DNA of 44,958 nucleotides from Bacteroidota bacterium (GTDB lineage Bacteria; Bacteroidota; Bacteroidia; NS11-12g; UBA955): NCBI GenBank assembly GCA_016868535.1, contig VGGQ01000004.1, positions 1 to 44,958 of the forward strand, read 5' to 3'. Shown piece by piece: positions 22,591 to 31,045 of this stretch (position 1 is its first letter; each line of letters starts with the position of its first letter). The notes under the pieces were generated by a model. It saw only the letters and a program-made list of their open reading frames with translations, ran no database searches and was not told where the DNA came from. The position numbers and the translations under genes were made by a program.

Positions 22591-23925
22591 ATGAAGCACC
22601 GAAGAATAGATTTTTCAGCCGCCGTAAGCCTGGTGGTGGCAAATATGGTAGGTACAGGTGTGTTTACGGGCCTCGGTTTTCAGCTCCTCGACCATTCCCA
22701 AGCATTTACCATCATGGCCTTGTGGTTCATCGGTGGCATTATGGCTTTGCTGGGGGCAGTGTGTTATGCCGAGCTGGCAACCCGCTTACCCCAGGATGGT
22801 GGAGAATATCATTTTCTTTCCAAAGTATACCATCCCGCCTTGGGATTTATGGCCGGTTTTGTGAGTGCTACCGTAGGCTTTAGCGCGCCCATCGCTTTGG
22901 CCGCCGCATCACTTGGTACCTATGCACATGGTGTTTTTGATTCGCTGGAACCGGCCTCGGTGGGCACTGTTGTTATCCTCGGAATCGCCGCCATACACGC
23001 CACCAACCTGAGTGCAGGTATGCAGTTTCAGAAAATTTTTACATTGATTAAAATATTGCTGATTGCCGTGTTCGTAATAGCCGGTATTTTTCATGGCAAT
23101 ACACAAGGCATATCATTTGCATTTGGCGAGAACAGCTCCGCCGAAATTATGACGGCCGGTTTTGCCCTTAATCTGGTTTATGTCAGCTATGCCTACAGTG
23201 GCTGGAACGCCAGTACATACCTGGCCGGAGAAATTCAGCAGCCCGAAAAAAATATAAACCGTTCCATTATCTGGGGAACCCTGCTGGTGATGCTGTTATA
23301 TGTGTCGCTCAATGCCGTATTTATAGCTTCTGCACCTATGCCCGAAATGATGGTGGAAACGGAGGGACCACTGAAATTTCAACCCAAAGATGTAGGAATT
23401 GTTAGCGCAGGCTACATTTTCGGTACCTGGGGCGGTAAGGTAATGGGCGGTGTAATTTGCCTTTTGCTGGTTAGCACCATCAGTGCCATGATAATTGCAG
23501 GACCCCGCGTAATTCAACCCATGTTTGGTAAAATATCTGCCCTCAAACCTTTGTCAGTCACAACCGAAAAAGGCAATCCTGTAGCGGCTATAGTGTTTCA
23601 AACCCTGCTGGCATTGATTATTTTGTGGACTGCCTCATTTGAAGATATCATGCAGTATATTGGTTTTACCCTTACGCTTTTTACAACCCTTACCGTGGCA
23701 GGCGTAATTGTTTATCGCATCAAATATGGGAAACCCGAGGGTTACAGAGCACTCGGCTACCCGTTCTCTCCCATAATTTTTATTGCCGCCAACCTCTGGG
23801 TTTGTTATTCTCAGGTTACCGATAAGACTACTCAGTCCATTATCGGTCTTGCCACCGCACTGGCAGGCGTGATGCTGTATTTTATCAGCACGGATAAAAA
23901 TAATGCACAAGTCAGTTACGAATAA
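22591..23925 (+). CDS. APC-superfamily amino-acid permease
   Basis: This 444-aa, roughly 12-helix protein opens with the APC signature (AVSLVVANMVGTGVFTGLG, substrate-backbone-binding GTGVF motif in helix 1) and has YAELATRLPQDGGEYHFLSKVYH in helix 3 and its loop. It is a secondary transporter of amino acids or similar amines across the inner membrane; specificity cannot be read. It is followed after 2 nt by a lipoprotein gene and then by a serine-hydrolase-like gene, a tightly spaced plus-strand set that could handle peptide- or amino-acid-derived nutrients. Confidence 0.9.
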   Translation: MKHRRIDFSAAVSLVVANMVGTGVFTGLGFQLLDHSQAFTIMALWFIGGIMALLGAVCYAELATRLPQDGGEYHFLSKVYHPALGFMAGFVSATVGFSAPIALAAASLGTYAHGVFDSLEPASVGTVVILGIAAIHATNLSAGMQFQKIFTLIKILLIAVFVIAGIFHGNTQGISFAFGENSSAEIMTAGFALNLVYVSYAYSGWNASTYLAGEIQQPEKNINRSIIWGTLLVMLLYVSLNAVFIASAPMPEMMVETEGPLKFQPKDVGIVSAGYIFGTWGGKVMGGVICLLLVSTISAMIIAGPRVIQPMFGKISALKPLSVTTEKGNPVAAIVFQTLLALIILWTASFEDIMQYIGFTLTLFTTLTVAGVIVYRIKYGKPEGYRALGYPFSPIIFIAANLWVCYSQVTDKTTQSIIGLATALAGVMLYFISTDKNNAQVSYE

Positions 23926-23927
23926 AA

Positions 23928-25115
23928 ATGAAAATATTCCTGATACTTTCTCTGTCCCTAACCACCCTGACATTTCTGTCCTGCGGAAGCTCTACTGAAA
24001 AAGCTGGACTGCAGAAAGACACTGCAAATTCCGATACAGTGCGGGCAAAAGTTCAGACACCGCAATTTGACCACAAATTCAATGATTATGCCCGCTTTAT
24101 TGCAGGTCTCGCCTCAAATGCAGGCAGCAGCATGTCGAAATATGACAGTGTCAGACAGGTGAAAGAGCATGCCATTCAGTTTGGTAAACGCTGGGATGAG
24201 ATGGACAAAAACCGTCTGAGTCCGATGCGCAAATGGGCAAAAGAAGAGCTGCATCCCAAAGTGGATGAAAATCTGAATACATTTTATCCTTTCTCCGGCC
24301 CCGATTTTCTGCATGTGGTGCAGTTTTACCCGAATAGCAAGAAATACCTTTTCCTGGCCAATGAGATGGTGGGTAATGTTCCGGAGTTTGAAAAAATGAA
24401 CCAGGCTCAGGTATTAAACTACCTTAATAGTATCGAAAAAGCCCTCGGCGATATTTTCCGCAGGAGCTATTTTATTACCAGCTATATGGGCAGCCAGATT
24501 CCGGCAGTGAAAGGGGTTATTCCCGTATTTATGGTTTTCTTTGCCCGCACCGGACACGAGATTATGAACGTGGAACCCATTACCATAGATACTGCTGGCA
24601 ATACGGTGCCACGCAGTCAAAACCCGAAAGGGGTCAGTGGAGTGCGCTTTACTTTTTGTCCCGAAGGCAAATACGATGATGTGAGGACTATGGAATATTT
24701 CAACACAGATTTAAGCAATGTCGGTACCAGCGGCAAAGGAGGCCTCAAGGCACGCCCTGAAATGGTGAAATACGCAGAGGCTTTTGGCAAAGCCAATACC
24801 TTCGTAAAAGCCGCCAGCTATTTGTTGCACTACAAAACTTTCAGCACCATAAAAGACCTTACACAGGCCAAATCAGTTAGTTTGCTGCAGGATGATACCG
24901 GTATTCCCTATCGTTTTCTGGCGAAGGATTTTAGCTATTCCCTTTACGGAAAATATACCATACCTGTTAAGAATTTCAGTGCCACAGGACATTATCAGAA
25001 AGATCTGGCCAAGTTGTATGCAGACAGTACCAAGGTTAAATCAATGCCTTTCAGTCTTGGCTACCACTGGCAGGATCAAAACCAGAATTACATGCTCTTT
25101 GTTAGAAAACCCTGA
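23928..25115 (+). CDS. Conserved-looking lipoprotein of unknown function
   Basis: This 395-aa protein has a signal peptide II (MKIFLILSLSLTTLTFLSC, lipobox TFLSC) and a Ser/Thr/Lys-rich tether before a globular domain. That domain contains FYPFSGPDFLHVVQFYPNS, the stretch VPVFMVFFARTGHEI (a very hydrophobic loop or buried strand), and a C-terminal AKLYADSTKV..FSLGYHW segment. It is likely an outer-membrane lipoprotein facing the periplasm or surface. The ATG lies 2 nt after the permease stop, so it is almost certainly cotranscribed with it. I recognise no named family; a binding or scaffolding role for the permease set is only a guess. Confidence 0.7.
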   Translation: MKIFLILSLSLTTLTFLSCGSSTEKAGLQKDTANSDTVRAKVQTPQFDHKFNDYARFIAGLASNAGSSMSKYDSVRQVKEHAIQFGKRWDEMDKNRLSPMRKWAKEELHPKVDENLNTFYPFSGPDFLHVVQFYPNSKKYLFLANEMVGNVPEFEKMNQAQVLNYLNSIEKALGDIFRRSYFITSYMGSQIPAVKGVIPVFMVFFARTGHEIMNVEPITIDTAGNTVPRSQNPKGVSGVRFTFCPEGKYDDVRTMEYFNTDLSNVGTSGKGGLKARPEMVKYAEAFGKANTFVKAASYLLHYKTFSTIKDLTQAKSVSLLQDDTGIPYRFLAKDFSYSLYGKYTIPVKNFSATGHYQKDLAKLYADSTKVKSMPFSLGYHWQDQNQNYMLFVRKP

Positions 25116-25127
25116 TTTTTTTGTAAA

Positions 25128-26405
25128 TTGGTTGGCAAATTGAGGCGATTGAAAGCGGTTGTATGTGCCATAGTTTCTGTAGTATGTTCTCTTTTGGGGG
25201 CTCAGTCCGAATTTGCCCCCGCCGATTCAAAGAGGCTTGATAATTTATTCAAAACCAAAGGCAGTGCACTTTTCAAACAAGTAATTCAACAACCGGAAAA
25301 ATACCGGTATCAAATCATTTACTCGCAAATAGACAGAGACCGCAAGGGACTGCCTCTGATCAAAACCCATTATTACCATTTTGATAAAAGCCGTTATTTC
25401 TATCCTGCAAGTTTGGTAAAGTTTCCCGCATCGCTGCTGGCTTTGCAAAAGCTTACTACGCTGAAATCGTTGGGTGTTGAACCTGAAACTCCTGTTGTAT
25501 TTGACAGTGCCTGGCATTGCCAGACCCGCAGCGGCAGAGATGAATCACAAATTTCGGGCTGGCCCAGTTTGGATGCTTTTGTAAAAAAAATGATGCTGGT
25601 GAGTGATAATGAATCCTACAACAGAACCTATGAATTTCTGGGGTATGATTATATCGCCGATAACCTGACTTTAAAAGGCTATAACGACACCCGCATTATA
25701 CAGCGGTTCGAATTTTCCTGTGATACATTAAGTGCTTACATAACCAATCCCGTGAGTTTCTTTCAGGGGGCTGATACCCTTTATCATCAGGCGTCGCTAA
25801 CCGCCCTTAAGCGGCTAAAAAATCCCTACGGAGATGTATATATGGGTAGTCGGTATTTCGATGCTTTGGGCAACTTATACCCCTTTCCGCGTTCTTTTTT
25901 GTTTAATAATTACCTTCCGGCAGATGAACTGCACCGCATGTTGTTGTCGTTTTATTTGCCTGAGGCTGTGCCTGAAAAAATGCGCTGGGATATGGATGCA
26001 GGCTATGCCGGTCTGCTGAAAAAGTATATGGGAATGTGGCCTCGCGAATCTCGCAACCCGTCTTACGACTATGCCGATAATTATAAGAAATACTTATTGA
26101 TAGGGAGCGGCAATAAACTGCCCGACTCCTCAGATATTCGCATTTTCAATGTGGTGGGAAGGGCGTTCGGGTTGCTGGCAGATTGTGCCTACATTGTCGA
26201 TTTCAAAAACAATGTGGAGTTTTGCGTTACGGCAGTTGTTTATTGTAATGAAGAAGATGTGCTGAACAGCGACCGCTATCAGTACGTCTCCGTTGGTTTG
26301 CCTTTTCTCACAGAACTGGGGCAGCTTTTGTACAGGGAAGAGCTGCAAAGAGAAAAACGATATCCTTATTCCAATTCCGGTTTAAAGGAATTGTACGCTA
26401 AATAG
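25128..26405 (+). CDS. Secreted serine-hydrolase / class A beta-lactamase-like protein
   Basis: This protein has a signal peptide (RLKAVVCAIVSVVCSLLGAQS) and a penicilloyl-serine-transferase-like core: S95-x-x-K98 in PASLVKFP and the S-D-N loop in MLVSDNESYN (159-161). The third box expected in this fold (KTG or similar on the beta3 strand) is not apparent; the nearest segment is NVVGRAFG. Such proteins are periplasmic serine hydrolases, beta-lactamase-like peptidases or inactive relatives. The start is TTG at 25128 (a second TTG at 25140 is possible), as no ATG precedes the signal. It is 13 nt after the lipoprotein gene. Confidence 0.75.
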   Translation: MVGKLRRLKAVVCAIVSVVCSLLGAQSEFAPADSKRLDNLFKTKGSALFKQVIQQPEKYRYQIIYSQIDRDRKGLPLIKTHYYHFDKSRYFYPASLVKFPASLLALQKLTTLKSLGVEPETPVVFDSAWHCQTRSGRDESQISGWPSLDAFVKKMMLVSDNESYNRTYEFLGYDYIADNLTLKGYNDTRIIQRFEFSCDTLSAYITNPVSFFQGADTLYHQASLTALKRLKNPYGDVYMGSRYFDALGNLYPFPRSFLFNNYLPADELHRMLLSFYLPEAVPEKMRWDMDAGYAGLLKKYMGMWPRESRNPSYDYADNYKKYLLIGSGNKLPDSSDIRIFNVVGRAFGLLADCAYIVDFKNNVEFCVTAVVYCNEEDVLNSDRYQYVSVGLPFLTELGQLLYREELQREKRYPYSNSGLKELYAK

Positions 26406-26426
26406 GCGATTCCGGGCCCATGGTAT

Positions 26427-26434
26427 TACCTTTG
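26427..26434 (+). promoter_or_regulatory. -7 box (TACCTTTG) of the 155-aa gene
   Basis: TACCTTTG ends 4 nt before the ATG at 26439, implying an almost leaderless transcript. No TTG at about 20 nt upstream. Confidence 0.4.
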
Positions 26435-26438
26435 TAAT

Positions 26439-26906
26439 ATGTTGTTGCACGATCTTTATCAGGCTGTGGAAAAAGCCATTCACGATATGGGTATTCATCC
26501 AGAAGAAACCCGGGGTGAAGAAGCCGGTCAGTGGACGTTGCTAAGGGAAGAAATGCACGTATATCTTGATGCATGGGAAAATTCTGAATCCAACCCCTGG
26601 AATTACTTTGTTTTTGAAAAAGATAAGACTGTGTTTCAAATATCAGTTCCTTTTTGCTATGCGCCAACATTGAAGCGCGATGAGTTCCTTCAGGAAATGT
26701 TGGTTGTAAATCTTAACCTGATGTATGGGAAATTTACGTTCAACGAAAAAGATAATGTTACGGCATTGGTTTATCGGGTTCCCGGAATATCATTTCAAAC
26801 CTCTGATTTAAAGACAGTGGTAGACAGCCTTTGCTATTATGCAGAAATGGCTTATCACGTTTTAAAAGATGAATTCAATCTGAAACGGGTACTGGCAGAA
26901 TCCTGA
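26439..26906 (+). CDS. Small cytoplasmic protein, YbjN/secretion-chaperone-like fold possible
   Basis: This 155-aa protein has no signal or membrane segment. Its layout (helix, then beta-strands YFVFEKDKTVFQISVPF, helix LQEMLVVNLNLMYGKFTFNEKDN, strand TALVYRVPG, long helix) resembles YbjN/type III chaperone-like proteins, but this is fold-level reasoning only. The stop codon is directly abutted by the stop of the convergent lipoprotein gene (26904-26909), with no base between. Its role is unknown. Confidence 0.6.
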   Translation: MLLHDLYQAVEKAIHDMGIHPEETRGEEAGQWTLLREEMHVYLDAWENSESNPWNYFVFEKDKTVFQISVPFCYAPTLKRDEFLQEMLVVNLNLMYGKFTFNEKDNVTALVYRVPGISFQTSDLKTVVDSLCYYAEMAYHVLKDEFNLKRVLAES

Positions 26907-27770
26907 TTAACGGATGGCTCCTTGGCTAGCCTGACGAAGCTCCTGAAGAGTTTTCGCAGCAAGGTAAAAATTCGGATCGGCTTTTAAGGCATCTTTCAAG
27001 GTATTGGCCATTGGCTGATATTGCTGTTTGACCTGCTGTACCATGGCTTTCAAATACAAAAAGGATGATTTAATTGCCAGATTCTCCTGTATTTGCTCTT
27101 GTAGATGGTGTAAGCGGACTTTTCTGGTAGCCGGAATATCAGCTTTGAGCGTTTGCTGTATAGCCGCTTCGGCACCTTTGACATTTCCGCGGGCTATCTC
27201 AATGTAAAGTTCATACCAGCGATAGGTGTAATCGCCGGTTTCTTTATACAATTGCCTAAAAGCCTCAACTGCACCGGTGTCATCCTGCTCTATGAGTAAA
27301 ATACGGGCTTTCATTTCGCGCAGGTAGAGGTTGTCTTTGTTGATGGCAAGGCCTTTGTTAATCATGTAGTTTACCAGCGAAGTGCTGCGGACCAGATCCA
27401 TTGGGTTGCCATAGAAGTAATAATAAAAAGCCAGTGAATCATAGGCCCATGGATATGCGGTTGGTTCTTCCGTAATCAGCAGTTGCAGACTTTGGGTAGC
27501 AGTTTTCATTTCGCGGAGCAATACCGCTTTCTCATATCCGTCTATCAGGTGTGAAACATATTGTATTTTCCATTGCGCTTGCATTCTGAGAGAGTCTTTC
27601 AGAATGCCGATTTCCCGTGTTTGCTTCTGCAGGGTTTCGTTAATTTTAGCCACCTCGGTATCCCGGCTAATTCTTTCGGTTCTGAGAACCTCATCCAGTT
27701 GCTTTTTGGAAATGCAACCGCCCATCAACAATACAGAGCAAAAGATTGGAAACAGACGCAACTTCATCAT
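26907..27770 (-). CDS. TPR-like lipoprotein, paralogue of the upstream gene
   Basis: This 287-aa protein has signal peptide II with lipobox LMGGC, an N-terminal coiled coil (about 20-60, EVAKINETLQKQTREIGILKDSL), and helical repeats. It shares with its neighbour the motifs YPWAYDSLAFYYYFY, INKGLAINKDN and DYTYRWYE and a C-terminal LKADPNFYLAAK segment, so the two are tandem duplicates. Repeat helices suggest tetratricopeptide-type scaffolding at the outer membrane. ATG overlaps the stop of the paralogue upstream (ATGA). Confidence 0.7.
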   Translation of the reverse strand: MMKLRLFPIFCSVLLMGGCISKKQLDEVLRTERISRDTEVAKINETLQKQTREIGILKDSLRMQAQWKIQYVSHLIDGYEKAVLLREMKTATQSLQLLITEEPTAYPWAYDSLAFYYYFYGNPMDLVRSTSLVNYMINKGLAINKDNLYLREMKARILLIEQDDTGAVEAFRQLYKETGDYTYRWYELYIEIARGNVKGAEAAIQQTLKADIPATRKVRLHHLQEQIQENLAIKSSFLYLKAMVQQVKQQYQPMANTLKDALKADPNFYLAAKTLQELRQASQGAIR

Positions 27771-28492
27771 TTGGGAGTGCCTTTACCAGCAGCGTTCTGC
27801 TGCATTTCATAAATGCCTTTCTTGGCCAGATAAAAGTTGGGAGAATAATCAAGGCATTTGCCCAGCATTTCAGCTGCACCGATAAAATTCCCCTGATTGT
27901 TTTTCATCAAGGCATCAAAGAATAGAAACGCCGCTCTGGCGTCTACAGATTCCTGCATTGCAACCTCAGGATGCGTAAATCTTACCTTTTTGGCTGCTGC
28001 ATCAGGCTGGCTTAAAACCAATTTGATTGCGGAATCGCATTTATCGAACCTGCCTGTGGCAAGATTAAGAAAAGTGATTTCCCAAAGATATGTGTAGTCT
28101 TTGTTCTTGCTCCATAGGGCGGTGAAAATTTCCATTGCCAGACTGTCTTTGCCCTGGCTTAGCAAAAGCTTGCCTTTCAATTCCTGTAAAAATTCATTTT
28201 CCGGATTGGACGCAAGGCCCTTTTCGCAATAATGTAAGGCGGTTGTCGGGTTTTTAACCAGCCCCGGAATATTCATGTAGAAAAAGTGATAAAAAGCCAG
28301 CGAATCGATAGCCCATGGATACCGGGCAGAGTCTTCCGTGGCAATGAGAGACAACGCTGTAATGGCCGTCTGATAATCCTGTGCTTCCCTTGCACCGGTA
28401 AATAAGCGGTAATTTCGGGTTTCTTTGCTTCCCGGATTGTTACAGGCAAGAAGCAGCGAAATGCTTGCCAGAATTGTCATGATATAGCGCAT
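27767..28492 (-). CDS. TPR-like lipoprotein, first of a tandem pair
   Basis: This 241-aa protein has lipobox LLLAC after MRYIMTILASISLLLAC. Helical TPR-like repeats include the motif YPWAIDSLAFYHFFY, CEKGLASNPENEFL and DYTYLWE, all echoed in the next gene; it lacks the coiled coil found in the paralogue. The pair may form a hetero-oligomer. A -7 box (TACATTTG) lies 25 nt upstream of the start. Confidence 0.7.
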   Translation of the reverse strand: MRYIMTILASISLLLACNNPGSKETRNYRLFTGAREAQDYQTAITALSLIATEDSARYPWAIDSLAFYHFFYMNIPGLVKNPTTALHYCEKGLASNPENEFLQELKGKLLLSQGKDSLAMEIFTALWSKNKDYTYLWEITFLNLATGRFDKCDSAIKLVLSQPDAAAKKVRFTHPEVAMQESVDARAAFLFFDALMKNNQGNFIGAAEMLGKCLDYSPNFYLAKKGIYEMQQNAAGKGTPK

Positions 28493-28517
28493 AATTTAGA
28501 TACTGTTCTAAAGAAGG

Positions 28518-28525
28518 CAAATGTA
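28518..28525 (-). promoter_or_regulatory. -7 box (TACATTTG) of the paired lipoprotein genes
   Basis: TACATTTG on the minus strand, 25 nt before the ATG at 28492. No -33 TTG at the usual spacing. Confidence 0.4.
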
Positions 28526-28558
28526 CTATTTCTGTAGTGTAGCTCCATACATTCGGGT

Positions 28559-29255
28559 GTGAAAAATTTTATCGGGTTTTGCTTTGTTGTTTTCGTCCTC
28601 TTGTTTCCTGTAATAGGGTTTGCCCAGACGCTTCTCATTGAAGTACTTATTCCCAATGTATGCATTACTCAGACGTAAAGCTGCGCGTTAAAAACTGTAC
28701 AGGTTTCACCAATTAAGAATGCCAAACAGGCAGTGGATTGTATCAATTGTTAGCTGCCGGGTTCCATCACCGACAGCCTTTTTGGCAGGGCTCCACTGGT
28801 TACCAAAGCCGGCTGCAAGTATTTTTGTGAAAACAAAGATGCAATCAACTACGGTGATACCGCTGTCAAGAGTATTTCTTTCAGCCCCAGTATGCTTTTT
28901 ACAACCGATTTCACGCTAGACTTTTCCATTTCTAATTCGGTGTGTTTTGTGCCCTCATCCTATGTGTGGGTTCCTTCCGGTTTTTCACCCAACCAAAATG
29001 GATTTAACTATGTTTTTAAACCTACAACGGGTTACATTTTCGGCAACCACCCCAATCCGGCCCTGCGTTGCGAATATTAGAATTTTTAACCGCTTGGAAC
29101 AGATGATTTTTAATACCGGTAAACCGGCTCAGGGATGGGATGGTACTTTTATAAACAACCAATGCCCCGCAAGTTTATACATCCATGAGGTAAAAGCGAT
29201 TGGTTACGATGGTATTCCTCATCAAAAAAGAGGCACTGTGTATCTTATACGTTAA
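28559..29255 (+). pseudogene. Decayed secreted protein with T9SS type B (CHU_C) C-terminal domain
   Basis: A GTG at 28559 starts a clean signal peptide (MKNFIGFCFVVFVLLFPVIGFAQ), but the frame stops at 28676-28678. Later frames carry the C-terminal gliding/T9SS type B module in two pieces: VWVPSGFSPNQNGFNYVFKP (ending in a stop near 29080), then, after a frameshift, NIRIFNRLEQMIFNTGKPAQGWDGTF..YDGIPHQKRGTVYLIR, ending at 29255. At least one nonsense codon and one frameshift separate head and tail, and the middle is much shorter than in full-length relatives (commonly over 800 residues). The gene is therefore a relic. Confidence 0.75.
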
Positions 29256-29297
29256 CGAAAACTCTAACAATAAAATTAAACTGACCCAAAGTGTTGG

Positions 29298-29305
29298 TAA
29301 ATTTG
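29298..29305 (+). promoter_or_regulatory. -7 box (TAAATTTG) of ffh
   Basis: TAAATTTG ends 10 nt before the ATG at 29316, indicating a very short leader. No clear TTG -33 box. Confidence 0.4.
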
Positions 29306-29315
29306 CAACGCGCTT

Positions 29316-30638
29316 ATGTTTGATAACTTGCAACGGAAACTGGAAAAAGCCTTTAAGACCCTGAAGGGGCAAGGCAAAATCAATGATTTAAACGTGGCAG
29401 AAACGGTAAAGGAAATTCGCCGTGCGCTTATTTCTGCTGACGTTAACTTCAAGGTAGCCAAAGAATTTACCGACAAAGTGTTGGAAGAAGCCCGTGGGAA
29501 AAATGTGCTCACAGCGGTTTCGCCGGGTCAGCTGCTCACAAAAATAGTCTATGATGAGCTGGTAGAATTGCTGGGGGGCCAGCAATCAGAACTCAAATTG
29601 TCGGGCAGCCCTGCAGTGATTCTCATTGCCGGCTTGCAGGGTTCAGGTAAAACCACGTTCACTGGAAAACTGGGTCGGTTTCTTAAATCGCAGGGTAAAA
29701 ATCCGCTGCTGGTTGCCTGTGATGTTTACCGACCCGCCGCCCGCGAACAGCTGAAGGTGCTGGGATCAGCCACGGAAGTTAAGGTTTTTAGCGAGGACCA
29801 AAGCACAGATCCGTTGAGTATTGCCAGAAACGCCATTGCATTCGCAAAATTGAATAACCATAATGTAGTGGTGGTTGATACCGCCGGTCGAACTTCGGTA
29901 GATCAGCAGATGATGGACGAAATAGCGGCCCTTAAAAAGTCGCTGAATCCGGCAGAAATACTGTTTGTTGTGGATTCTATGACCGGTCAGGATGCAGTAA
30001 ATACTGCGCGCACATTCAATCAGGTACTGGATTTTACGGGTGTGGCGCTGACCAAGCTCGATGGTGACACCCGCGGTGGTGCGGCCTTGTCCATTAAATC
30101 TGTGGTAAACAAACCCATCAAATTTGTTAGTAATGGCGAAAAACCCGAAGCCCTGGATGTTTTCTATCCCGACAGGATGGCCGGCCGTATTCTAGGTAAG
30201 GGTGATGTGGTAACCTTGGTGGAAAAAGCCCAGGCGGCTTTTGATGAAGAGGAAGCAGCACGCCTTTCCAAAAAAATAGCCAAAAACAATTTTGATTTTG
30301 ATGACTTTTTGATTCAGCTCCAGCAAATCAAGAAAATGGGAAATATGAAAGACCTGATGGCGATGATTCCCGGTTTGGGCAGCAAAATCAAGGATATGGA
30401 TATTGATGAAAATGCTTTCAAGGGCATTGAAGCTATGATTCAGTCTATGACTCCGGCCGAAAGGGCTAAGCCTGAAATCCTCAATGGATCGCGCAAACAA
30501 CGTATTGTAAATGGCAGTGGCAGGTCTATTCAGGAGCTCAATAAACTTCTTATCCAGTTCAACCAGATGCGGCAGATGATGAAATCCATGCAAAACCGGA
30601 AAATGCCTGCAATGGGTTTCTCTGGAATGCGCCTCTGA
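29316..30638 (+). CDS. ffh: Signal recognition particle protein Ffh (SRP54)
   Basis: This 440-aa protein has the N domain (1-90), a GTPase G domain with G1 GLQGSGKTT, the D-V-Y-R-P-A-A box (CDVYRPAAREQL), DTAGR and TKLDGD, and a C-terminal methionine-rich M domain (KKMGNMKDLMAMIPGLG, QMRQMMKSMQNRKM) that binds SRP RNA and signal sequences. It targets nascent membrane and secreted proteins to FtsY and the SecYEG translocon. Standard length. The ribosomal protein S16/TrmD neighbours that often follow ffh are not here. Confidence 0.97.
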   Translation: MFDNLQRKLEKAFKTLKGQGKINDLNVAETVKEIRRALISADVNFKVAKEFTDKVLEEARGKNVLTAVSPGQLLTKIVYDELVELLGGQQSELKLSGSPAVILIAGLQGSGKTTFTGKLGRFLKSQGKNPLLVACDVYRPAAREQLKVLGSATEVKVFSEDQSTDPLSIARNAIAFAKLNNHNVVVVDTAGRTSVDQQMMDEIAALKKSLNPAEILFVVDSMTGQDAVNTARTFNQVLDFTGVALTKLDGDTRGGAALSIKSVVNKPIKFVSNGEKPEALDVFYPDRMAGRILGKGDVVTLVEKAQAAFDEEEAARLSKKIAKNNFDFDDFLIQLQQIKKMGNMKDLMAMIPGLGSKIKDMDIDENAFKGIEAMIQSMTPAERAKPEILNGSRKQRIVNGSGRSIQELNKLLIQFNQMRQMMKSMQNRKMPAMGFSGMRL

Positions 30639-31045
30639 TTGAAATGGCATTTCTTTACAATTTTATGACAATTATGCCTTAAGGTCACCACCAATCGTCC
30701 AAGATAATGATCTGATTTATAGCATTTTGGAGAGAAACGCAGTTTTCTTCGGTAAAAAACAGATGACCGAAATCTATTGTTTAATCTCCCCTATTGTCAC
30801 ATTGTATTAGTGTTTAATGGATATGTGCAGATTGATGATATTGATATTTAAATATCTGATATACAAATGTTTGTGTTGAATTTATTTTTGATTGCTTCAT
30901 GGATTTGAGTAAAAGTAACATTGGTCTTCTTTTGTTGTGTGAACCAATTATAGATTACAATGTTGGCATTGAAAATGACAGTCAGGTATGTTGATTTGGA
31001 TTTTTCCGATTAATGAATTTAATTTGGAAACTAAACCACATTATA
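30639..31045. other. Gene-free upstream region of the large T9SS adhesin gene
   Basis: I see no gene, RNA or hairpin terminator in this stretch. It is AT-rich and presumably contains the promoter of the next gene, but no perfect TAnnTTTG box is visible close to its start; TTAATTTGG near 31018 is a one-base-short match. Confidence 0.45.

Noticed and set aside
26904-26909. Back-to-back stop codons of convergent genes (also 40886-40889)
   Set aside because: Notable packing but expected by chance in dense bacterial genomes; not evidence of a system.
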